A DNA stretch of 64,000 nt from Alloprevotella sp964640535 (GTDB lineage: Bacteria; Bacteroidota; Bacteroidia; Bacteroidales; Bacteroidaceae), in contig CAZXFS010000006.1 of assembly GCA_964640535.1 (NCBI GenBank), positions 35,981-99,980 of the forward strand, read 5' to 3'. This document shows positions 52,367 through 61,844 of this stretch, in pieces; the stretch's first letter is position 1, and each line of letters opens with the position of its first letter. The notes under the pieces were generated by a model. It saw only the letters and a program-made list of their open reading frames with translations. It did no database searches and was not told where the DNA came from. The translations under genes and the position numbers were made by a program.

Positions 52367-52846
52367 ATGATATGTGATATTACCTTGCCGGTAGATTTCT
52401 TCGCCGCCGCACGCGATAACCAGCCGCGCCAGTTTACCCTCAACAACGCTTTTTTTGAGCATCTGGAACAAGAGGAAATACTGGGAGGTGACCTCATCGC
52501 CCGCATCAGCGTTAGAGAGAGTGCCGGGGGGCGCTTTACCGCCCGCGCACACGTAGAAGGCAGTGTACGCACCCGCTGCGACCGCTGCCTGGAGGCCGTC
52601 ACCTTCCCCATCATGGCCGACGACAGCTGGGTATTCAGCTACGCCGCCGACGAGATGGAGGAAGAAGGGGATGTTATTCCTCTGGAGACGACAGCCCCCT
52701 ACGACTTAGCATGGAATATTTATGAAACCATAGCACTGGCGCTCCCCCTGCAGCGTGTACACAAAGACGGTGATTGCGACCCCGATATGTTAAGCCGCCT
52801 CTGTGAAGACACCACCGGAATGCACGAGGAGGAAGAAGAGGAATAA
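52367..52846 (+). CDS. DUF177/YceD-family protein
   Basis: 159 residues. The family links to rpmF in most bacteria and supports 23S rRNA and L32 assembly. The core CxxC-type segment TRCDRCLEAVTFPI (about 70-83) and the acidic C-terminus (EEEEEE) are typical. The frame opens at 52340 but the ATG at 52367 (MICDITLPVDF) fits the promoter and family. The rpmF gene follows 52 bp downstream. Confidence 0.9.
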   Translation: MICDITLPVDFFAAARDNQPRQFTLNNAFFEHLEQEEILGGDLIARISVRESAGGRFTARAHVEGSVRTRCDRCLEAVTFPIMADDSWVFSYAADEMEEEGDVIPLETTAPYDLAWNIYETIALALPLQRVHKDGDCDPDMLSRLCEDTTGMHEEEEEE

Positions 52847-52898
52847 CACCTCTGCCATGACCAACACTGAAAATTAACCACTAAAAGCATAACAACAA

Positions 52899-53087
52899 AT
52901 GGCACATCCTAAAAGAAGACAGTCCAAGACCAGAACTCTTAAGCGTAGAACTCACGACAAGGCTGTAGCCCCCACCATGGCCATCTGCCCCCACTGCGGC
53001 GGCTGGCACATCTACCACACCGTATGCCCGTCTTGTGGATACTACCGTGGTAAGCTGGCTATCGTCAAGGAAGAAGTCGCCGAATAA
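52899..53087 (+). CDS. rpmF: 50S ribosomal protein L32
   Basis: 62 residues. Opens with MAHPKRRQSKTRTLKRRTHD, the L32 signature, and has the zinc-type CPHCGGWHIYHTVCPSCGYY pattern (two CxxC pairs). Sits between DUF177 and fabH, as in many Bacteroidota. Confidence 0.98.
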   Translation: MAHPKRRQSKTRTLKRRTHDKAVAPTMAICPHCGGWHIYHTVCPSCGYYRGKLAIVKEEVAE

Positions 53088-53190
53088 AAACGCTACTTCA
53101 CAAGGGGGGCAACGTTCCTGCGCCAATCAACAAGGCACGGTACGGAAGCTCCCCTTTTTTCTCGCAGCTACGAACCCCCACACAACACCT

Positions 53191-54192
53191 ATGGAACATA
53201 TTAATGCCGTGATTACCGGCGTTGGCGGCTACGTCCCCGAATACGTCCTCAATAACGACGAACTATCGCGCATGGTCGACACCAACGACGAGTGGATCAT
53301 GACGCGTATTGGCATCAAAGAACGCCGCATCCTCAACGAAGAAGGACTCGGCACCAGCTATCTGGCCCGCAAAGCCGTCAAACAGCTCCTCGAGAAGACC
53401 GGCACCGACGCTCAAGAAATAGACTGCGTCATCGTGGCCACCACCACCCCCGACTACCATTTCCCCTCTACCTCCTCTATCGTCATCGGACGTCTGGGCA
53501 TGAAGAATGCCTTCGCCATCGACATGCAGGCCGCCTGCTGCGGCTTCTTGTTCGCCATGGACGCCGCCTGCGGTATGATACAGAGCGGACGCTATAAGAA
53601 AATCGTCGTCTGCGGTGCCGACAAGATGTCGAGCATCGTTGACTATTCCGACCGTGCCACCTGCCCCATCTTCGGCGATGGCGCCGCCGCCGTATTGGTA
53701 GAGCCCACCACCGAAGACCTGGGATGGAAAGACTCCCATCTGCGCACCGACGGCCTGGGACTCCCCTTCCTCTGCATGAAAGCCGGCGGCTCGGTATGCA
53801 GCCCGTCGTACTTCACCATCGACCATCGCATGCACTACCTCCATCAGGAGGGGCGCACCGTCTTTAAGTTCGCCGTGACGAACATGAGCGACGCCTGCTC
53901 GCTCATCGCCGAGCGCAACGACCTCAACAAAGACAACATTGCATGGGTTATCCCTCATCAGGCCAACGTACGCATCATCGAGGCCGTCGCCAACCGTCTG
54001 GAGCTCCCCATGGAGAAAGTCATGCTCAACATCCAGCGCTACGGCAATACCTCGGCCGGTACTCTCCCCTTGGCATTGTGGGACTACGAGAAGCAGCTCA
54101 AGAAGGGCGACAACCTCATCCTGACAGCCTTCGGCGCAGGATTCACCTGGGGCGCCGCCTACCTCAAATGGGGATATAACGGTTCGAAATAA
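53191..54192 (+). CDS. fabH: Beta-ketoacyl-ACP synthase III
   Basis: Starts fatty acid synthesis by condensing acetyl-CoA (or a branched primer) with malonyl-ACP. 333 residues. The catalytic Cys is in AIDMQAACCGFLFAM (about 115-125), His in WVIPHQANVRII, and Asn in YGNTSAGTLPLAL. The C-terminal GAGFTWGAAYLKW is standard. I use the ATG at 53191; the frame extends upstream into rpmF. Branched-chain primer use is common in Bacteroidota but not shown here. Confidence 0.97.
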   Translation: MEHINAVITGVGGYVPEYVLNNDELSRMVDTNDEWIMTRIGIKERRILNEEGLGTSYLARKAVKQLLEKTGTDAQEIDCVIVATTTPDYHFPSTSSIVIGRLGMKNAFAIDMQAACCGFLFAMDAACGMIQSGRYKKIVVCGADKMSSIVDYSDRATCPIFGDGAAAVLVEPTTEDLGWKDSHLRTDGLGLPFLCMKAGGSVCSPSYFTIDHRMHYLHQEGRTVFKFAVTNMSDACSLIAERNDLNKDNIAWVIPHQANVRIIEAVANRLELPMEKVMLNIQRYGNTSAGTLPLALWDYEKQLKKGDNLILTAFGAGFTWGAAYLKWGYNGSK

Positions 54193-54297
54193 GAGCCTAC
54201 TGCATAAGGGGCCGTACTTATCCGTCCGGCCCCGGAAGAAATGAGGCCCGTCCGTTAGGGACGTCGTCCTCTCATCCACCTCATCACCCATCCGTAT

Positions 54298-54341
54298 CCT
54301 ATAAATCCGTCCGCCGGCATCGGCGACGACGGATTTATAGG
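54298..54341 (+). terminator. Strong hairpin between fabH and era
   Basis: 14-bp perfect inverted repeat CCTATAAATCCGTC/GACGGATTTATAGG with a second 4-bp stem (CGCC/GGCG) inside its loop. No long T run follows directly, only TTTTT about 10 bp on. It may be a terminator or an RNA-processing site. The era ATG is 27 bp further on. Confidence 0.5.
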
Positions 54342-54368
54342 TGACGGATTTTTGACTTTCACGATACT

Positions 54369-55250
54369 ATGCACAAAGCCGGTTTCGTCAACATCGTGGG
54401 CAATCCCAATGTCGGGAAATCCACCCTCATGAACCTCCTCGTAGGCGAGCGCATCTCCATCGCCACCTTTAAGGCGCAAACCACGCGCCACCGCATCATG
54501 GGCATTATCAACACCGACGACGCTCAAATCGTCTTCTCGGACACCCCGGGGGTGCTCAAGCCCAACTACAAGCTGCAAGAGTCGATGCTGGCCTTCTCGG
54601 AATCGGCCCTGCAAGATGCAGATGTACTCCTCTATGTCACCGACGTGGTAGAGACGCCCGACAAGAACAGCGAGTTCCTGCAAAAGGTAGAAAAGATGAA
54701 GGTGCCCATCTTGTTGCTCATCAACAAGATTGACCTCACCGACCAACGCCAACTGGAGAAGCTCGTCGACACCTGGCACGACATTCTCCCGACAGCAGAG
54801 ATATATCCCGTATCGGCCAAAGCTCATTTCAACGTAGACCAAGTGCTGCGACGCATTCGCGAACTACTCCCCGACTCCCCGCCCTATTTCGAAAAAGACC
54901 AGTGGACCGATAAGCCGGCACGCTTCTTCGTCACCGAAATCATCCGAGAGAAGATACTCCTCTATTACGACAAAGAAATACCCTACGCCGTAGAAGTCGT
55001 GGTAGACAGCTTCAAGGAAAATGAACAACGCATCCACATCCATGCCACCATCTACGTGGAACGCGAAAGCCAGAAGGGTATCGTCATCGGGCACCGTGGC
55101 GTAGCCCTCAAAAAGATATCTACCGAGGCACGTCATGCCTTGGAGAAGTTCTTCCAAAAGAGCATCTTCCTCGAAATCTTTGTAAAAGTAGACAAAGACT
55201 GGCGCAGCTCAACACGGCGCCTGGAAGCATACGGATACAAACAAGACTAA
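54369..55250 (+). CDS. era: GTPase Era
   Basis: 16S rRNA-binding GTPase needed for 30S assembly. 293 residues. G1 is VGNPNVGKSTLMNLL, G2/G3 are TTRHRIMG and FSDTPG, G4 is LINKIDL. The C-terminal KH domain (about 215-293) has the GHRGVALKKI loop and WRSS near the end. der follows 50 bp downstream. Confidence 0.97.
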   Translation: MHKAGFVNIVGNPNVGKSTLMNLLVGERISIATFKAQTTRHRIMGIINTDDAQIVFSDTPGVLKPNYKLQESMLAFSESALQDADVLLYVTDVVETPDKNSEFLQKVEKMKVPILLLINKIDLTDQRQLEKLVDTWHDILPTAEIYPVSAKAHFNVDQVLRRIRELLPDSPPYFEKDQWTDKPARFFVTEIIREKILLYYDKEIPYAVEVVVDSFKENEQRIHIHATIYVERESQKGIVIGHRGVALKKISTEARHALEKFFQKSIFLEIFVKVDKDWRSSTRRLEAYGYKQD

Positions 55251-55300
55251 GGCTAAAGGCACGAGCAACGACGCATTAGCCTCCATAAATACAGAGAAAT

Positions 55301-56617
55301 ATGTCCAAAATAGTAGCGATCGTGGGCCGCCCGAATGTGGGCAAATCCACACTTTTCAACAGACTTACCGGTACTCGGCATGCTATCGTCAGCGATGAAG
55401 CCGGTACGACACGCGACCGCCAATATGGGAAATGCGAATGGGGACGCCATGAGTTCTCCCTGATTGACACCGGTGGGTGGGTCGTCAACTCGGAAGACAT
55501 CTTCGAAGGAGAAATCCGCAAGCAGGTACTGCTGGCTACCGAAGAAGCAGATGTCATCCTCTTCCTCGTCGACGTCAAAAACGGCACCACAGACCTGGAC
55601 CTGCAGGTGGCACGCATCTTACGGCAATCGAAACTACCCGTCATCCTCTGCGCCAACAAGGCCGACAACAACGAGGACACTTACAACGCGGCAGAATTCT
55701 ACGGTCTCGGACTCGGAGACCCCTTCTGCATCTCCGCCGCCACGGGAAGCGGCACCGGCGACCTGCTGGACGAAATCATCCGGCGCTTTGGCAATGATGA
55801 CGCCAACGAAGAAGAGGACGACAACATCCCCCGCTTCTCCATCGTCGGACGCCCCAATGTCGGTAAGAGTTCACTCATCAACGCCTTTATCGGCGAAGAC
55901 CGCCACATCGTCACCAATATTGCCGGTACCACGCGCGACAGCATCCTGACACGCTACGACAAGTTCGGCTTCGACTTCTACATTGTCGACACCGCCGGTA
56001 TCCGCAAGAAGAACAAAGTGACGGAAGACTTGGAATTCTACTCCGTCATGCGCTCCATCCGCGCCATCGAGAATGCAGACGTCTGCGTTCTCCTCCTTGA
56101 TGCCACACGCGGCATCGAAGGACAGGACATGAACATCGTGCAAGTCATCCAGCGCAACAGCAAAGGCCTCGTCGTCGTAGTCAACAAATGGGACCTCGTC
56201 GAAGACAAGTCGCAGACAGCCATCAGCTACTTTGAGGACTCCATCCGCAGCCGCCTGGCCCCCTTCTCCGACTTTCCCATCATCTTTGCATCAGCACTCA
56301 CCAAACAGCGTATCTTCAAGGTGCTCGAAACCGCCAAGGAAGTCTACCTCAACAAGCAACGCCGTGTGAGCACCTCAAAGCTCAATGAGGAAATGCTCCC
56401 GCTCATCGAGGCCTACCCGCCCCCCTCCATCAAGGGAAAATATATCAAGATAAAATATTGCGCACAAGTGCCCGAGACGCAGATCCCGTCGTTCGTCTTT
56501 TATGCCAACCTGCCGCAATATATAAAGGAGCCCTATAAGCGATTCTTGGAAAACAAGATACGCGAACGCTGGAACTTCTGCGGAACCCCCATCAATATCT
56601 TTATCCGACAGAAATAA
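55301..56617 (+). CDS. der: GTPase Der (EngA)
   Basis: 50S ribosome assembly GTPase with two tandem G domains. The first starts with VGRPNVGKSTLFNRL (residue about 7) and the second with VGRPNVGKSSLINAF (about 183). Both have DTxG and NKxD motifs (LIDTGGW, CANKAD; DTAGIRKK, VNKWDLV). A C-terminal KH-like domain follows from about 360. 438 residues. Typically adjacent to era in this phylum. Confidence 0.97.
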   Translation: MSKIVAIVGRPNVGKSTLFNRLTGTRHAIVSDEAGTTRDRQYGKCEWGRHEFSLIDTGGWVVNSEDIFEGEIRKQVLLATEEADVILFLVDVKNGTTDLDLQVARILRQSKLPVILCANKADNNEDTYNAAEFYGLGLGDPFCISAATGSGTGDLLDEIIRRFGNDDANEEEDDNIPRFSIVGRPNVGKSSLINAFIGEDRHIVTNIAGTTRDSILTRYDKFGFDFYIVDTAGIRKKNKVTEDLEFYSVMRSIRAIENADVCVLLLDATRGIEGQDMNIVQVIQRNSKGLVVVVNKWDLVEDKSQTAISYFEDSIRSRLAPFSDFPIIFASALTKQRIFKVLETAKEVYLNKQRRVSTSKLNEEMLPLIEAYPPPSIKGKYIKIKYCAQVPETQIPSFVFYANLPQYIKEPYKRFLENKIRERWNFCGTPINIFIRQK

Positions 56618-56623
56618 AAGGTC

Positions 56624-57049
56624 ATGAAGCTCCTCTCCTCCTTTCTTCTCCTCCTCTTTCTCTCCCTCTCCATCAGCTGCGAGAACAAAGTTGATATGTC
56701 GGCCGACGAAACGTCGGAGCCCGCGCCGCCCGACCTCTCTGCTGAAGAGGTAAAGGCTCTCTATGAAAGATACGTACAAGGAGACTACCCGGGATATGTG
56801 GCACATATCCAATCCGCCGAAGAGAAGCCGGAAAGCTATCAAGCACAGATGGCCCTTCTCTACAAGCAACACGCCGCCGACCAAAAGGGCGACGACGGCG
56901 AAGTGCGCGACGTGGAAGTCAGCCGCATCGTGGGAGACGCCGAAGGCACCTCGGCCGAGGCCTACCTTCGGGTGACCTACGACAGCGGAAGGCAGGAGGA
57001 AATCTACCTGCAGTTGGTCTGCGACGAAGGTACATGGAAGGTGAGATAA
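56624..57049 (+). CDS. Lipoprotein, DUF4878-like
   Basis: 141 residues. A lipoprotein signal (LLFLSLSISCEN, Cys at about residue 20) and a small domain that resembles DUF4878/NTF2-like lipoproteins (LSAEEVKALYERYVQGDY, then YLRVTYDSGRQEEIYLQLVCDEGTWKV). It starts 6 bp after the der stop, so it is in the same transcript. Function unknown. Confidence 0.8.
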   Translation: MKLLSSFLLLLFLSLSISCENKVDMSADETSEPAPPDLSAEEVKALYERYVQGDYPGYVAHIQSAEEKPESYQAQMALLYKQHAADQKGDDGEVRDVEVSRIVGDAEGTSAEAYLRVTYDSGRQEEIYLQLVCDEGTWKVR

Positions 57050-57082
57050 GTCACGGATAGCTTCTACTTCCCATTTTTTTAC

Positions 57083-57090
57083 TATTTTTG
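57083..57090 (+). promoter_or_regulatory. nqr operon promoter -7 box TATTTTTG
   Basis: TAnnTTTG match after a T-rich stretch; it ends 43 bp before the nqrA ATG. The -33 box is not clear. Confidence 0.6.
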
Positions 57091-57133
57091 CAAAATGAGG
57101 TCGAACCAACCGGCCCTCCTATAATTCATCATA

Positions 57134-58531
57134 ATGGACGGATCACATTACACCATCAAGAAAGGTCTGGATTTGCAGCTCGAAGGAGTCGCTGCAGAAC
57201 AGCTTTTCCAGCAACAAGTAGACGGCAGTGGCACCTATGCCATCGTCCCCGATGACTTCCATGGCATCACCCCTCGACTCTTGGTCAAAGAGGGCGTTCA
57301 CGTGGAAGCCGGCGAGGCGCTCTTCACCGACAAGGCCACCGGAGCCATTCATGTCGTTTCTCCGGTCAGCGGAAACGTTATCGCCATTGCTCGTGGCGAG
57401 CGCCGCAAACTATTACATATTGGCATTGAAGCTGATAAGCATCAAACCTTCAAGGAATACGAAAAGCCGGACGTCGCTACCATTTCTGCCGATGCCGCCA
57501 TTCAGGGGTTAGCAGAGTGCGGACTTTTTGCTTTCATCCGTCAGCGTCCTTACGACGTCATTGCCACTCCCACCGATCGCCCGAAGGCTCTCTTTGTCTC
57601 CACCTTCAACAAGATGCCTCTCGCCGCCCGTTTTGCTTACACCGTAATAGGATGGGAGCGCGAGTTTCGTAGCGGTCTGCAGCTTTTGGCCCGCATCGCC
57701 CCCCTGCACCTCGGCATCGCCGCAGAGGAGGCCACGCAACCCTTCGCCATTGAGGCGGCCGGCGTTGAGGGCGTCACGGTGCACACCTTCGACGGCCCCA
57801 ACCCCGCCGGTAACGTGGGCGTCCAGATAAACCATATCAGTCCCATCAATAAGGGAGAGATAGCTTGGACGGTCGACCCGGGGATTGTATGCCTCATCGG
57901 GCGTTACGTCACCACCGGCCACGTAGACCTGACGCGCCGCATCGCCCTCGCCGGTTCCTGCATAGACGCTCCGCAATATATCGAAACAAAAATCGGCACC
58001 CCCTTGTCGACCATCGCCGATGCCCACTTGAAAGGTGACAAAGCCCATATCCGTATCATCGGCGGCAACCCGCTCGTCGGCAGCAAGAAGAGCTTGGAGG
58101 GCTACCTTCCCGCCTTTGCCACAGAAGTATGCGCCATCCCCGAGGGCGACGATGTCAACGAAGTATTCGGCTGGATAGCCCCCCGCTGGCAGGAATTCTC
58201 TACCAGCCACAGCTACTGCAGCTGGATACGTAACTTCTTCGCCAAATGTGCCGGGCGAGTGGTACGCTACAACCCCGACTGCCGCGTCAAAGGCGGCGAA
58301 CGCCATATGATTATGAGCGGAGAATACGAACGCGTATTCCCCATGGATATCTATCCCAGCTATCTCATCAAAGCCCTCCTCACCGGCGATATCGACAAGC
58401 AGGAAGCGCTCGGCATCTACGAAGTAGCCCCCGAAGACTTCGCCGTCGCCGAATTTATTGACTCCTCCAAGTTAGAGTTGCAACGCATCGTCCGCGAAGG
58501 TCTCGACTTGTTGAGAAAAGAAAATGCATAA
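57134..58531 (+). CDS. nqrA: Na+-NQR subunit A
   Basis: Peripheral subunit of the sodium-pumping NADH:quinone oxidoreductase. 465 residues, near the usual 445-450. Opening KKGLDLQLEGV and the biotinyl/lipoyl-like region ITPRLLVKEGVHVEAGEALFTDK (a repeat-like hairpin) are characteristic, as is the later VDPGIVCLIGRYV and the C-terminal IDSSKLELQRIVREGLDL. First gene of nqrABCDEF. A 102-bp gap separates it from nqrB, the widest in the operon. Confidence 0.96.
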   Translation: MDGSHYTIKKGLDLQLEGVAAEQLFQQQVDGSGTYAIVPDDFHGITPRLLVKEGVHVEAGEALFTDKATGAIHVVSPVSGNVIAIARGERRKLLHIGIEADKHQTFKEYEKPDVATISADAAIQGLAECGLFAFIRQRPYDVIATPTDRPKALFVSTFNKMPLAARFAYTVIGWEREFRSGLQLLARIAPLHLGIAAEEATQPFAIEAAGVEGVTVHTFDGPNPAGNVGVQINHISPINKGEIAWTVDPGIVCLIGRYVTTGHVDLTRRIALAGSCIDAPQYIETKIGTPLSTIADAHLKGDKAHIRIIGGNPLVGSKKSLEGYLPAFATEVCAIPEGDDVNEVFGWIAPRWQEFSTSHSYCSWIRNFFAKCAGRVVRYNPDCRVKGGERHMIMSGEYERVFPMDIYPSYLIKALLTGDIDKQEALGIYEVAPEDFAVAEFIDSSKLELQRIVREGLDLLRKENA

Positions 58532-58633
58532 CGGTTTCCACCAGACGACATCCGGCAGGCCGTAGGGCCGCTGCGGCAGCATTCGCGTACCGCTCTCACG
58601 GATATCGTCTAACCACCTACAACAGTAAAGATT

Positions 58634-59794
58634 ATGATAAAGAAAATTCTCGATAAAGTCAGACCTCACTTCGAGGCAGAAGGGCGTCTCCACGCCTTCC
58701 GCTCCGTATTCGAAGGGATGGAAACCTTCCTTCTTGTCCCCAATCGCACCGCCGGGGTCGGCGTGAGCATCCACGACGCCATCGACTCCAAGCGCATCAT
58801 GTCGTTTGTAGTCATTGCCCTGCTGCCCGCCCTCTTCTTCGGTATGTACAACATCGGCTACTGGAACTACACCGCCGCCGGCGTCAGTGCCGATGCACTG
58901 ACCATGTTCCTCTACGGCCTGCTGGTGATGCTCCCCAAAATCATCGTATCCTACGTCGTCGGATTGGGCATTGAGTTTATAGTAGCCCAGTGGAAGCACG
59001 AAGAAATCCAGGAAGGTTATTTGGTCACCGGTCTTCTCATCCCCATGATTGTCCCCGTCGGCTGTCCGCTGTGGATGTTGGCGCTGGCCGTTGCCTTCTC
59101 CGTCATTTTGGCCAAAGAAATCTATGGCGGTACCGGTATGAACATCTTCAACCCCGCCTTGGTGGCACGCGGTTTCCTATTCTTCTCCTATCCCTCCCGC
59201 ATGAGCGGTGACAGCGTATGGGTGAGCAAAGACCCCATCTTCGGACTGGGCAATCAGATTGCCGACACCTACACGATGGCCACACCTCTGGGAGAAGCGG
59301 CTGCCGGGAACGGCGTCAGCACCTCCTTATATAATATGGTGACCGGTATCATGCCGGGAAGCATCGGCGAGACCAGCGTCATTGCCATCCTGATTGGCGC
59401 CGTCATATTGCTGTGGACCCGCATCGCCTCCTGGCGCACGATGGGAAGTGTCTTTGTCGGTGGTGCCCTCACCGCCTATCTTTTCAACGTTATCGGCCTT
59501 GACAACGGCGTTGCCCAGTTGCCCTGGTATGAGCACCTCTTCCTTGGCGGTTTCTGCTTCGGTGCCGTATTTATGGCCACCGACCCCGTCACCAGTGCCC
59601 GGACAGAGACCGGCAAGTACATCTACGGCTTCTTGATTGGCGCCTTGGCCATCACCATCCGCTGCCTCAATCCCGGTTATCCCGAAGGTATGATGCTTGC
59701 CATTCTCTTCATGAATATGTTTGCTCCGCTCATCGACCACTGCGTCGTACAGCGTAACATCTCCCGTCGCGCCCGTCGTGCCGGTGGGAAATAA
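58634..59794 (+). CDS. nqrB: Na+-NQR subunit B
   Basis: Integral membrane subunit with covalent FMN and the sodium channel. 386 residues, about ten hydrophobic segments. GVSIHDAIDSKRIMSFVV opens the membrane part; the segment DTYTMATPLGEAAAG matches the place where the covalent FMN threonine lies in the family (equivalent to the SGAT-type motif). FNPALVARGFLFFSYP and FMATDPVTSARTETGKYIYG are strongly conserved. The FMN residue is inferred by comparison. Confidence 0.95.
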   Translation: MIKKILDKVRPHFEAEGRLHAFRSVFEGMETFLLVPNRTAGVGVSIHDAIDSKRIMSFVVIALLPALFFGMYNIGYWNYTAAGVSADALTMFLYGLLVMLPKIIVSYVVGLGIEFIVAQWKHEEIQEGYLVTGLLIPMIVPVGCPLWMLALAVAFSVILAKEIYGGTGMNIFNPALVARGFLFFSYPSRMSGDSVWVSKDPIFGLGNQIADTYTMATPLGEAAAGNGVSTSLYNMVTGIMPGSIGETSVIAILIGAVILLWTRIASWRTMGSVFVGGALTAYLFNVIGLDNGVAQLPWYEHLFLGGFCFGAVFMATDPVTSARTETGKYIYGFLIGALAITIRCLNPGYPEGMMLAILFMNMFAPLIDHCVVQRNISRRARRAGGK

Positions 59795-59832
59795 AGAAGT
59801 TCTATCCTTACCGATACAAACGCATTCCCACT

Positions 59833-60519
59833 ATGAAACTAAATACGAACAGTAATACCTACACCCTGCTCTACGCCTCCGGCGTGGTGATAGTGGTGGC
59901 TTTTCTCCTGGCCTTTGTATCTATGGCCCTCAAGGAGCGTTCCGATGCCAACGAGCGCATCGACCGACAGAAGCAAATACTCTCTTCTCTGGGCATCCAC
60001 CCCGCCGCCGGCGACGTGGAGAGCACCTACCGATCCGTTGTCAAGTCAGATCCTATTGTCAACGAAAAGGGAGAAGATGTCAAGGCCGCCGGCGGCTTCG
60101 ACGTGAAGCGCAGCGACATTTCCGCCGATCAGCTGCCGGTGTTCATCTGTGAGAAAGATGGCACTACGAAATATGTCATTCCTTTAGTAGGCAAAGGCCT
60201 TTGGGGCAGCATCTGGGGCTATCTGGCCCTCGATGCCGACGGCGAGACCGTCTATGGCGCCTACTTCAATCACGAGAGTGAGACCGCCGGTCTCGGTGCC
60301 CTCATTGCCGAGAGCAGTTTTCAGGAAGAGTTCCACGGCAAGAAGCTCCATTCTGCCGACGGCACCCCCCTCTCCGTCGTAAAGAACGGCAGTAAGAAAG
60401 AAGATGCCGTCACCCAGTGCGACGGTATCTCCGGCGCTACGCTGACTTCCAACGGAGTCAACAATATGCTCCACGACTACATCCAGCTCTACAGCAGTTT
60501 CCTGTCCACCCTCAAGTAA
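59833..60519 (+). CDS. nqrC: Na+-NQR subunit C
   Basis: 228 residues. One N-terminal membrane helix (about 8-30, LLYASGVVIVVAFLLAFVSM) and a periplasmic FMN-binding domain. The covalent flavin motif is DGISGATLTSNGV near the C-terminus, with the Thr of SGAT carrying FMN. GLWGSIWGYLALD and HESETAGLGA are typical. It lies 7 bp before nqrD. Confidence 0.96.
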   Translation: MKLNTNSNTYTLLYASGVVIVVAFLLAFVSMALKERSDANERIDRQKQILSSLGIHPAAGDVESTYRSVVKSDPIVNEKGEDVKAAGGFDVKRSDISADQLPVFICEKDGTTKYVIPLVGKGLWGSIWGYLALDADGETVYGAYFNHESETAGLGALIAESSFQEEFHGKKLHSADGTPLSVVKNGSKKEDAVTQCDGISGATLTSNGVNNMLHDYIQLYSSFLSTLK

Positions 60520-60526
60520 AGAGAAC

Positions 60527-61159
60527 ATGAGTCAACTATTTTCATCCGCCAACAAACAAGTATTTCTGTCGCCGCTGAGTCTCGACAACCCCATTCTGGT
60601 ACAGGTATTGGGTATCTGCTCGGCCCTCGCCGTCACAGCGCAGTTGGAGCCCTCCATCGTCATGGGTCTCTCTGTTACGGTGATTACCGCCGCCGCCGGC
60701 GTCATCATATCCCTCATCCGTAAGACCATCCCCACCCGCATCCGCATCATCATCCAGCTCGTGGTGGTGGCCGCTCTCGTCACCATCGTCAGCATGGTAC
60801 TCCGCGCCTTTGCCTACGATGTCAGTCAGCAGCTCAGCGTCTACGTCGGCCTCATCATTACCAACTGTATCCTGATGGGACGTCTGGAGGCTTTTGCCAT
60901 GAGCAACGGGCCGTGGGAGAGCTTCCTCGACGGCATCGGTAGTGGTCTGGGATATGCCTATATACTCGTTATCATCGGTGCCATCCGCGAACTGCTGGGA
61001 AGCGGTACGCTCCTGGGCTATACCATCATCCCCGAGTGTGCCTATCACGCCGGCTACGTCAGCAACGGTATGATGACGATGCCCGCCATGTCGCTCATCA
61101 TCCTGGGCTGCATCATCTGGGCCCATCGCGCCCTCACCAAGGACGAGAAAAAGAAATAA
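60527..61159 (+). CDS. nqrD: Na+-NQR subunit D
   Basis: 210 residues, six membrane helices. VQVLGICSALAVTAQLEPSI and IITNCILMGRLEAFAM (the conserved TNC with a Cys at the Fe site between NqrD and NqrE) are diagnostic. Ends GCIIWAHRALTKDEKKK. Confidence 0.96.
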   Translation: MSQLFSSANKQVFLSPLSLDNPILVQVLGICSALAVTAQLEPSIVMGLSVTVITAAAGVIISLIRKTIPTRIRIIIQLVVVAALVTIVSMVLRAFAYDVSQQLSVYVGLIITNCILMGRLEAFAMSNGPWESFLDGIGSGLGYAYILVIIGAIRELLGSGTLLGYTIIPECAYHAGYVSNGMMTMPAMSLIILGCIIWAHRALTKDEKKK

Positions 61160-61186
61160 ACGCAGAATCCCTCCCAAGATACTATC

Positions 61187-61813
61187 ATGGAACATACATT
61201 GAGCCTTTTCGTCCGCTCCATCTTTGTGGACAATATGATATTCGCCTCTTTCCTCGGCATGTGCTCCTACCTGGCCGTGAGTAAGAACGTGAAGACCGCC
61301 CTGGGACTGGGCATCGCTGTCACCTTCGTCCTCAGCGTCACCGTCCCTGTGGACTATTTGTTGCAGACGCGCATCCTCTCGGCCGACGGCCTGCTGGGTA
61401 TCGACCTCACCTACTTGTCGTTCATCCTCTTCATTGCCGTCATCGCCGGTATGACACAGCTGGTAGAGATGGTGGTAGAGCGTTTCTCTCCCTCCCTCTA
61501 CAGCGCCCTCGGCATCTTCCTCCCCCTGATAGCCGTCAACTGTGCCATCATGGGCGGCAGCCTCTTCATGCAACAGCGCATCCAGATGGACCCCGCCACC
61601 AGTTCGCAGGCCATCGGCGGCATTGGCGACGCCTTCGTCTATGCCTTCAGCTCCGGCATCGGCTGGACGCTGGCCATCGTAGCCCTCGCCGCCATCCGCG
61701 AGAAGATGGCCTACACCGATGTACCCCGCCCCCTGCAGGGCCTCGGCATCACCTTTATCACCGTAGGACTGATGGCCATGGCCTTCATGTGCTTCTCCGG
61801 ACTGAACATCTAA
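61187..61813 (+). CDS. nqrE: Na+-NQR subunit E
   Basis: 208 residues, six membrane helices. MEHTLSLFVRSIFVDNMI opens it, and IAVNCAIMGGSLFMQ carries the conserved Cys that pairs with NqrD for the iron centre. GIGWTLAIVALAAIREK is typical. 27 bp after nqrD. Confidence 0.96.
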   Translation: MEHTLSLFVRSIFVDNMIFASFLGMCSYLAVSKNVKTALGLGIAVTFVLSVTVPVDYLLQTRILSADGLLGIDLTYLSFILFIAVIAGMTQLVEMVVERFSPSLYSALGIFLPLIAVNCAIMGGSLFMQQRIQMDPATSSQAIGGIGDAFVYAFSSGIGWTLAIVALAAIREKMAYTDVPRPLQGLGITFITVGLMAMAFMCFSGLNI

Positions 61814-61844
61814 CTCACACAAGGACCCAACAGAACACCACTAT

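Noticed and set aside
60542..61822. Minus-strand 426-codon His/Asp-rich frame
   Set aside because: Antisense to nqrD and nqrE, whose identity is certain. The acidic and His-rich composition is what the reverse of hydrophobic codons gives.
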